A stretch of DNA of 64,000 bases, taken from positions 1 through 64,000 of the forward strand of contig NZ_LR701587.1 of the NCBI RefSeq assembly GCF_902498805.1, read 5' to 3'. Below the pieces are notes generated by a model that saw only the letters and a program-made list of their open reading frames with translations, was not told the DNA's origin and ran no database searches. Position numbers and translations under genes: made by a program. Below are positions 58,211 to 64,000 of this stretch, piece by piece (the first letter of the stretch is position 1; every line of letters begins with the position of its first letter). Origin of the DNA: Imperialibacter sp. EC-SDR9 (lineage in GTDB: Bacteria > Bacteroidota > Bacteroidia > Cytophagales > Cyclobacteriaceae).

Positions 58211-59728
58211 TTACCTCTTAATCACATCATAAATATCAGTCCTTCTGTCCTTCAGGTTGCGCACTGAGCCAAAGTTGTGCAGCTCCTTCAGCAGGTCGAG
58301 GTCAACATCCGCTACGAGGATCATCTCTGTGTTGGGTGTTGCTTCCGCCTTGATGCCGTTAGTAGGGAAGGAGAAGTCGCTGGGCGTAAACACAGCCGAC
58401 TGTGCGAATTGGATGTCCATGTTCGACACCTTAGGAAGGTTGCCTACGCTGCCGGCAATAGCCACATAACATTCGTTTTCAATCGCCCTGGCACGACAGC
58501 AGTAGCGGACCCTGCCGTAGCCATTCTGGGTGTCGGTAAGGAAAGGAACGAAAAGTATTTTCATCCCCTGAGCGGCCAGTATTCTCGAAAGCTCAGGAAA
58601 CTCAGAGTCGTAGCAGATAAGCACACCAATAGGGCCGCAGTCGGTTTCAAAAACTTCTACTTTCTTCCCGCCGGTTAAGCCCCAGAACTTCGCCTCATCT
58701 GGTGTAACATGTATTTTTTCGTAGCTATCGTATGTGCCATTTCTCCTGCAAACAAAACCTTCATTAAAGAGCTTGTCGCCCCGCATGGAGGGCATGCTAC
58801 CTGTGATAATATTAACATTGTAGCTTATGGCCAGCTGAATAAACCGGTCTCTGATTTCGTCGGTATGCTCGGCAAGTTTTCTTATTGCCGCCGCTTCGCT
58901 GAGGTTGTTGTGTGCTGCCATCAGCGGGGCATTAAAGAACTCCGGGAAGAGGGCGAAATCACTTTTGTACGCTGATGTGGCGTCGACAAAAAACTCTACT
59001 TGCTCAAAAAGGTCGTCGATGTCTTTGTAAAGCCTCATTTGCCATTGCACGAGGCCAAGTCTTACGATTGATTTGTCCAGGAGCTTCCTGGCACCTTTTT
59101 CGTAGTAAATATTGTCCCATTGCAGCAACACTGCATAGTCTTTCGACTCTTTGTCGCCAGGCAGGTAGTTAACCAGCACTTTCTTTACGTGGAAGTCATT
59201 GGAGAGCTGGAAGGTCAGCGTTGGGTCGTAGATCTCTTTGAACTTCACCTTTTGGATGTACTCCTTGGGGCTCAAATCCTTGGCATACTCGTGGTATTTG
59301 GGTATTCTTCCGCCAAAAATGATCGCTTTCAGGTTGAGGTCTTCGCAAAGTGACTTGCGGGCATCATAAAGCCTTCTTCCGAGCCGTAGCCCTCTGTATT
59401 CCGGCTTAATAAACAGATCAATACCATAAAGAACGTCACCCTTAGGAGTGTGGGTATTGAAAGTGTAGTTGCCCGTTATTTCCTGGTAGGTGTGCGAATC
59501 GCCGAAGTGTTCATAGGTCACAATAAGTGACAGGGCGCATCCAGCCAGCTCATCGTCAACAAAAATAGCTATCTGACCCTTTGGGAATATCCTCAGCAGA
59601 GTTTCAATGTGCTGCTCTCCCCAGAATGCTCCCGGCCAATTTGGATAGGCAGCTATCATAGAATCTTTTAATCCTTGATAGTCAGATGATTTTAGCGCAC
59701 GGAGTTCTACTTTTCCTATATCTTCCAT
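58211..59728 (-). CDS. GNAT acetyltransferase-nitrilase fusion protein
   Basis: About 505 residues from the ATG at 59728. The N-terminal 200 residues form a GNAT domain with the CoA loop EYRGLRLGRRLYDARK. The C-terminal 290 residues form a carbon-nitrogen hydrolase with the Glu-Lys-Cys triad in LFPEFFN, YEKIHVTPDE and GVLICYDSEFPE. Such fusions are known in bacteria, with roles proposed in amide or polyamine-type metabolism, but the reaction is not known. The aminotransferase gene lies 62 bp upstream on the same strand, so the two may act on one amine or amino acid. Confidence 0.88.
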   Translation of the reverse strand: MEDIGKVELRALKSSDYQGLKDSMIAAYPNWPGAFWGEQHIETLLRIFPKGQIAIFVDDELAGCALSLIVTYEHFGDSHTYQEITGNYTFNTHTPKGDVLYGIDLFIKPEYRGLRLGRRLYDARKSLCEDLNLKAIIFGGRIPKYHEYAKDLSPKEYIQKVKFKEIYDPTLTFQLSNDFHVKKVLVNYLPGDKESKDYAVLLQWDNIYYEKGARKLLDKSIVRLGLVQWQMRLYKDIDDLFEQVEFFVDATSAYKSDFALFPEFFNAPLMAAHNNLSEAAAIRKLAEHTDEIRDRFIQLAISYNVNIITGSMPSMRGDKLFNEGFVCRRNGTYDSYEKIHVTPDEAKFWGLTGGKKVEVFETDCGPIGVLICYDSEFPELSRILAAQGMKILFVPFLTDTQNGYGRVRYCCRARAIENECYVAIAGSVGNLPKVSNMDIQFAQSAVFTPSDFSFPTNGIKAEATPNTEMILVADVDLDLLKELHNFGSVRNLKDRRTDIYDVIKR

Positions 59729-59790
59729 AAATAGACGAGCCTTAATGGCCAGTAATATCATTTAATGTATTGATGATAACAACACCCGGA

Positions 59791-60975
59791 TTAGGCGTCT
59801 TTGATTGCACCCAATATTATTTCACAGGCCTCCTCGATCTGTGTGGTGTTTATGGTAAGTGGTGGAGCAATTCGCATGGCACTGTTGTTAAAAAGGAACC
59901 AGTCTGAAAGCACGCCTCGCTCGAGGCAAAGATCGAGAATTGGTTTAAGTATATCAAAACTTTCGAACTGAACCGCCATCATTAGCCCGTTGTTTCTAAT
60001 TTCCTGAATAGAAGAATGCTTCAGGAGTTTTTTAAAAAGGGTTGCTTTCTTTTCAGCTTCAGTAAACAGTTTTTGTTCCTGAATTACCCCGAGGGTGGCC
60101 AGCGAAGCTGCCGCTGAAACAGGGTGCCCGCCAAAAGTGGTGATGTGCCCAAGTACGGGGTTGTCGGTAAGCACATGCATGATCTTTTTGGACGATATGA
60201 AGGCACCTATTGGCATTCCGCCTCCCATGCCTTTTGCCGCCACTACAATGTCAGGTACAATGCCGTACTGCTCAAATGCCCAGAAGCTGCCGGTTCTGCC
60301 AAAGCCGCACTGAATTTCGTCTAGTATGAGTAAAGTGCCGGTTTCGTTGCACCGCTGTCTTAAGGCTTTGAAATACTCCCGGGTAGCGGATTTTACGCCA
60401 GCCTCGCCTTGTACGGTTTCTATGATGACGGCAGCTGTCTGCTCATCGATCACCATTAGGTCTGGTATATGGTCAAACCTAATATGCTTAACGCCAGGAA
60501 GCAGTGGTCTGAATTTTTGTTTGAAAACTTCATCGCCAGTCACAGATAATGCGCCGTGGCTGCTGCCATGGTAGGAAGAGAAGCAGGAAACCAGGTTGGG
60601 TTTACCTGTGAAGCGCTTGGCCAGTTTGAGAGCACCTTCCACTGCCTCGCTACCGGAGTTGACTAAGAAGATGTTGTCGAGAGGGTCGGGGAGGGTGTCT
60701 GACAAAGCTTTGGCCAGTTTCACCTGTGGGCTTTCGACAAACTCTCCATAGACCATTACGTGGAGGTATTTGTCGACTTGATCTTTGATGGCGGCAACCA
60801 CTTTTGGGTGTCGGTGCCCAATGTTGCTGACGCCGATTCCGGAAATCAGGTCAATGATTCTTTTTCCCTCTGGAGTATAGAGGTAAATGCCTTCGGCTTT
60901 TTCCACTTCGGTCATCAAAGGAAACTCTGAAGTTTGGGCGAGATGCTGCTGAAAGAGTTGTCTGTTGGAAAGCAT
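59791..60975 (-). CDS. Class III PLP-dependent aminotransferase
   Basis: A 394-residue enzyme of the acetylornithine/4-aminobutyrate aminotransferase group. NSGSEAVEGALKLAKRFTGK binds the PLP phosphate, LLILDEIQCGFGRTGSFWAF carries the cofactor Asp, and the Schiff-base lysine is in VVAAKGMGGGMPIGAF. MRIAPPLTINTTQIEEA closes the fold. It could be an acetylornithine transaminase, but no arginine genes are adjacent; the neighbour is a GNAT-nitrilase gene, so a lysine- or ornithine-type amine pathway is an alternative. Confidence 0.9.
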   Translation of the reverse strand: MLSNRQLFQQHLAQTSEFPLMTEVEKAEGIYLYTPEGKRIIDLISGIGVSNIGHRHPKVVAAIKDQVDKYLHVMVYGEFVESPQVKLAKALSDTLPDPLDNIFLVNSGSEAVEGALKLAKRFTGKPNLVSCFSSYHGSSHGALSVTGDEVFKQKFRPLLPGVKHIRFDHIPDLMVIDEQTAAVIIETVQGEAGVKSATREYFKALRQRCNETGTLLILDEIQCGFGRTGSFWAFEQYGIVPDIVVAAKGMGGGMPIGAFISSKKIMHVLTDNPVLGHITTFGGHPVSAAASLATLGVIQEQKLFTEAEKKATLFKKLLKHSSIQEIRNNGLMMAVQFESFDILKPILDLCLERGVLSDWFLFNNSAMRIAPPLTINTTQIEEACEIILGAIKDA

Positions 60976-61025
60976 TCGGCAAAGGTAGGGAGAATTGGGG
61001 CAATTCCGCAGGCTTACTGTCAGTC

Positions 61026-61172
61026 CAGGCGTCGGTACGGCGAGGAGGGATAATGCGCTGGGGCCATCAGCGCCGGGTTGCTGGTGTGAAGGCCATTATC
61101 CAGAACTTGCTCAGGGGGTAGTCCATTCGGTGTCTGACCGCTTGGGGCGGTACCGACACTGCTGATGATCGG
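61026..61172. mobile_element. Non-autonomous REP element (A1-B1)
   Basis: The left end starts AGGCGTCGGTACGGC and continues to GCCGGGTTG near 61080. The right end (61129-61172) has GTGTCTGACCGCTTGGGGCG and GGTACCGACACTGCTGATGA, so the two ends carry inverted GTCGGTAC/GTACCGAC cores. About 48 bp of spacer lies between. The whole is repeated at 61955-62090, and both copies flank the RAYT-bearing element. Confidence 0.75.
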
Positions 61173-61185
61173 GCCTCTGACGCTG

Positions 61186-61940
61186 CCAGGCGTCGGTACG
61201 GCCAGAAGAACAAAGCGTCGGGGCCGTCAGCCGCCGGGTTAATGCAAACAAGTTGCCGAGAATTTCTTATTTTAACCTACATGAAGCTGGAGCCGAATCA
61301 CTTGTATCACGTTTATAATCAGGGTAATGATAGGCAGCAAATATTCTTCAGTCGAGAGGATTATCTTTTCTTCTTGAAGAAGGTGCGGAAACACATTTTG
61401 CCTGAAGCCAATGTGCTCGCTTATTGCTTAATGCCAAATCATTATCATTTTTTGATATATACTTCGGAACAATCATGCGTCAGCATAAAAGCTGGCAATA
61501 TCGAAGTGCAGAGGTTGACAAGTGCAGTAAGAGTGATATCCAGCAGCTACACTAATTTCATTAATAAGAGAGATGGACGTTCAGGTTCATTATTTAGGCA
61601 ACGAACAAAATTTAAGCTTCTCACCTCCAAGTAGCAGCCGCCAAACCTTGGGTCTGTATGCTTCCATTATATACATCAAAATCCTTTAAAAGCTAGAATG
61701 GTGAAAGCGATGGAAGACTGGGAATTCTCTTCGTTCCGAGACTACGCAGGGCTTCGGAATGGTACCCTTTGTGATTTTAGGTTGGCGGAGAGTATTCTTG
61801 GATTGAAGATAGAAGGCTTTATCGAGGAATCTCGAATGATAATGCGAGATGATGTTCAAAAACTGATTCATTAATAGCTTGGGGTTATGAGGTGTCGGTG
61901 TCTCACCGCTTAGGGCGGTACCGACACTGCTGATGATCGG
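61186..61940. mobile_element. REP element carrying a RAYT transposase gene (A2-B2)
   Basis: The left end (61186 to about 61240) and right end (61898-61940) match the A and B ends of the short copies on each side, but the spacer is replaced by a transposase gene. This is the layout of an autonomous element between two non-autonomous derivatives. Confidence 0.72.
61281..61874 (+). pseudogene. REP-associated tyrosine transposase (RAYT) with one in-frame amber stop
   Basis: From the ATG at 61281 the frame reads MKLEPNHLYHVYNQGNDRQ, then CLMPNHYHFLIY with the H-x-H of the HUH endonuclease, then SSSYTNFINKRDGRSGSLFR with the catalytic tyrosine. A TAG at 61632-61634 stops it after LLTSK, but the same frame continues at once with CFHYIHQNPLKARMVKAMED and WEFSSFRDYAG, the usual RAYT C-terminus, to a TAA at 61872-61874. 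Only one base change would restore a protein of about 197 residues. RAYTs mobilise REP sequences, and REP-like ends bracket this gene. The catalytic residues all precede the stop, so partial activity cannot be excluded. Confidence 0.85.
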
Positions 61941-61954
61941 GGGTGAGCTGTTTT

Positions 61955-62090
61955 CAGGCGTCGGTACGGCGAGTAGGCCATAAGAGCTGGAGCCGTCAGC
62001 CGCCGGGTTGCATGCACCAAGCCATTGGTAAAAACTTTTTCAAGCGGATGGTCGAATCGTGTCTGATCGTTAGGGGCGGTGCCGAAACTG
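61955..62090. mobile_element. Non-autonomous REP element (A3-B3)
   Basis: The left end has CAGGCGTCGGTACGGCGAG and CCGTCAGCCGCCGGGTTG. The right end (62059-62090) is a degenerate B end, GTGTCTGATCGTTAGGGGCG. The spacer aligns with that of the 61026 copy (shared GCCATT, AACTT, TCA, GTC and ATTCG/AATCG words in order), so the two are copies of one short element. Confidence 0.7.
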
Positions 62091-62103
62091 CCTCACTGCA
62101 CAC

Positions 62104-62132
62104 AAAAAAAGAACCCCGACACTGCCGGGATC
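62104..62132 (-). terminator. Terminator of the PD40-OmpA gene
   Basis: Read on the minus strand, ATCCCGGCAGTGTCGGGGT forms a small GC-rich stem (CCCG/CGGG) followed by TTC and seven T residues. It lies about 40 bp after the gene's stop. Confidence 0.7.
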
Positions 62133-62169
62133 CTTTCTAGTAAACTACTCTCTTTCCATCACTGGATCT

Positions 62170-64000
62170 TTAATTCTTTAATACTTTAACTTCCACTCGT
62201 CGGTTAAGCTGTCTCGATTCTTCGGTGGCGTTGCTGGCTACCGGCTGACTGCCTCCGTAGCCTTTTGCCTGCAATCTTCTTGCGTCAATGCCTCTCATAG
62301 TCAGGTAGTTTTTCACTACGTCTACACGCTCCTGCGACAATTTGAAGTTTTTACTTAGATCACCCCAGCTGTCTGTATGCCCAGCCAATTCAATCACCAT
62401 ATTTGGGTTCTCTCTCAGCAGTGTTTCCAGCATGGCAAGGTCTGTGCCCGACTCAGGTAACAGTTCCGGTGTGGATTTGTTGAATAATATATTGTTGAAT
62501 GTGATCAGGTCGCCAAGCGCTATTGGATCGAGGTAAATATCCTTGTAGAGTTCAGAATAAGTGTCGAACGACTGCACGTCAATACCAATGTCTAGCGGCA
62601 TATAGCCCTCTGCGTAGGCCAGAATTCTGTATTTGTTACCACGGCTCAAAATAGCTTTGTATTCCATGGTCTTGCTGTCAGGGCTGGCCATGCCTTCCTT
62701 TTTGCCATCAAAGTAGGTTTCGAAGACAATGTCGGCCATAATAGGCTCGTTGGTTTTGCTGTTGAAGACTTTGCCTCTTACTAACATCACTGGCTCAGGC
62801 TTCAGCTCGTTTTCCAATGAAATCGAGTAGATGTCTCTAGCTCCTACGCTACTCTCGTCTCTCGACGTGAAAAACGCCTTGCTGCCATCGGCTGAGATGG
62901 AGTAGTAGGCATCCCATTCCGGTGTGTTGATGTTAGACCCCATGTTGACCGGCGTGCTCCATTTCGTCCAGCTGTCGTCCAGTCTTTTTGTGTAGAAGAT
63001 GTCGCTACCACCCATGCCACCATGCCCGTTGCTGGCGAAGTACAATGTCTTGTTGTCAGGTGCAAGGAAGGGGCTGAACTCGGCTTTGTTTGTATTAAGA
63101 ATTTTTCCAAGGTTCCTTGGCCTGGCGTAGGTGTTGTTGCCTTGTTTGATGCTGACATATAAGTCCTGGTCACCATATCCGCCATCTTTTGCCTGATAGG
63201 CCATGATCAACGCCTCTTCACTAGCGCTCATAAAGAAGTCTAGATATTTTCCTTTGGGCTCGAAGTTGTTTATAACTACCGGCTCTGGTGCTTCCCAGCC
63301 GTAGGGCGTTTTTCTTGAGATGGACACGCCCCGCTCGGTAGCACCCGCCTGGCTGTAGGAATTCATAAGCAGGAGAGTGTTACCATCTGGGCTAACACTA
63401 CACACACCATTCGCAAACCTGTCGTTCAAAGGCTCGCCGATATTTTCGGCTTCTGTCCAGGCTCCGTTTTCAAAGTACGACACATAAATATCCTGATCGT
63501 CCGACTGGCCGCCAACATTTCCATCGCTGTTTTGTCTGGCGAAGTAGAGCGTCTTTCCATCGGCAGAAATGATTGGTTTGGCTTCAGGGAAAAGCGAGTT
63601 AACAGTGCCGCCAAGGTTTTCTTTCGCAGCAGTGAAAAAAATCTCGTCTTTAAAATTAAGCCTGCCGTATTTTTCTTGTAATGATTTTTTGATGTCTGAT
63701 ACCGATGCTGTGTTAGATATACCTACAGCGTCTATTTGTGCCCATCCTTCTCTCGACTCTGTGTCCACCACTATCTCAACTCTTTTTACAGCATAGTAGG
63801 TTACTGGTATGCTGATAAGCAGGGTGCGGAATCTTTCGTCAACCTCAGCTGCCTCTTTATTATAAATAGGGTACTTGTTACCAACCTCGTCCAAAAGAGC
63901 AATCTTGGTTACTCTACCTGGCATGTGGCTTTCTATTATTAATAGCTGCTGAACCGCCTGTGGCTTGTCGAACTCAAGCATCAATGAGCCGAAAGCCCTT
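62170..64000 (-). CDS. PD40-repeat OmpA-family envelope protein (5' end outside window)
   Basis: At least 609 residues are visible; the frame stays open to the right edge (reading RAFGSLMLEFDKPQ at the boundary), so the true start and signal peptide are missing. The middle has five or six WD40-like PD40 blades, each with x-S-A-D-G-x-x-L-Y-F forms such as ISADGKTLYFARQ, VSPDGNTLLLMN and LAPDNKTLYFASNGHGG. A carboxypeptidase-regulatory-like domain follows (VRGKVFNSKTNEPIMADIVF). The C-terminal OmpA domain, with ELAGHTDSWGDLSKNFKLSQ and NRRVEVKVLKN, binds peptidoglycan. The extreme N-terminal visible part resembles a galactose-binding-type beta-domain. Such proteins link the outer membrane to the cell wall, and related ones occur in gliding and secretion complexes. 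Confidence 0.9.
   Translation of the reverse strand, partial: RAFGSLMLEFDKPQAVQQLLIIESHMPGRVTKIALLDEVGNKYPIYNKEAAEVDERFRTLLISIPVTYYAVKRVEIVVDTESREGWAQIDAVGISNTASVSDIKKSLQEKYGRLNFKDEIFFTAAKENLGGTVNSLFPEAKPIISADGKTLYFARQNSDGNVGGQSDDQDIYVSYFENGAWTEAENIGEPLNDRFANGVCSVSPDGNTLLLMNSYSQAGATERGVSISRKTPYGWEAPEPVVINNFEPKGKYLDFFMSASEEALIMAYQAKDGGYGDQDLYVSIKQGNNTYARPRNLGKILNTNKAEFSPFLAPDNKTLYFASNGHGGMGGSDIFYTKRLDDSWTKWSTPVNMGSNINTPEWDAYYSISADGSKAFFTSRDESSVGARDIYSISLENELKPEPVMLVRGKVFNSKTNEPIMADIVFETYFDGKKEGMASPDSKTMEYKAILSRGNKYRILAYAEGYMPLDIGIDVQSFDTYSELYKDIYLDPIALGDLITFNNILFNKSTPELLPESGTDLAMLETLLRENPNMVIELAGHTDSWGDLSKNFKLSQERVDVVKNYLTMRGIDARRLQAKGYGGSQPVASNATEESRQLNRRVEVKVLKN

Overview
The window looks like a chromosome segment of a Bacteroidota bacterium, most likely of the order Cytophagales and probably marine. 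The evidence is in the sequence: many lipoproteins and beta-barrel proteins, PD40-OmpA and FG-GAP/VCBS surface proteins, a Bacteroidota-type promoter (TTG-N20-TATATTTG) before satD, SdpI and DUF3307 proteins, sulfatase and glycoside hydrolase genes (GH16, GH78, GH140-like), and PadR-linked FtsX-type permeases with a Bacteroidota-style N-terminal prefix. No rRNA, tRNA or CRISPR array was recognised.

Layout. 1-1.7 kb: two small genes (a barstar-like inhibitor and a secreted DUF922 protein), each bounded by a matched inverted 9-mer and separated by structured repeats, which reads like a short integron-type cassette array without its integrase. 1.7-7.7 kb: a molybdenum block with moaE, moaD, moaA, the molybdate importer modABC, and a Tat-exported sulfite-oxidase-type enzyme with its cytochrome c. 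7.8-18.6 kb: assorted stress, transport and surface genes (OsmC, a metzincin-like lipoprotein lacking its catalytic Glu, GH16, hydrolases, a Crp-family regulator, a haem/FG-GAP lipoprotein, SLC13 and EamA transporters), with interspersed repeats. 18.6-20.3 kb: a TIR-bounded hairpin element, then a DUF3307/SatD pair under three perfectly phased operators. 20.4-30.6 kb: methyltransferase, GH78 rhamnosidase, sulfatase, SdpI, GNAT, HAD and a large sortilin-like beta-propeller protein.

30.9-46.2 kb: two paralogous lipoproteins, a PadR regulator, and five consecutive full-length FtsX/MacB-type permeases of 850-872 residues. Each permease gene overlaps the next by exactly 8 bp, and there is no ATPase gene nearby. 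This is the most striking system in the window and resembles the PadR-linked duplicated orphan permeases known from Acidobacteria. 46.2-49.7 kb: an Apea-HEPN-like protein with a degenerate active site, a tandem universal stress protein, and a RelE/ParE-type toxin-antitoxin pair whose downstream edge is a broken copy of the stress-protein 3' end. 49.8-60.9 kb: a GH140-like hydrolase, a seven-repeat VCBS lipoprotein, a decayed higA-like antitoxin, a two-subunit molybdenum hydroxylase (a second user of the Mo cofactor), a Tat-exported Gfo/Idh/MocA oxidoreductase, a GNAT-nitrilase fusion and a class III aminotransferase. 61.0-62.1 kb: a REP-associated tyrosine transposase with an in-frame amber stop, sitting between REP-like ends and flanked on both sides by short non-autonomous copies of the same element. 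62.2-64.0 kb: a PD40-OmpA protein that runs off the right edge.

How the genes fit together: cofactor synthesis, molybdate uptake and sulfite oxidation form one functional block, with the hydroxylase at 54-56 kb as a further consumer. The sulfatase, rhamnosidase, GH16 and GH140-like enzymes suggest use of algal or plant polysaccharides, but they are scattered and no SusC/SusD pair is present. All assignments come from reading sequence motifs; no database search was run.
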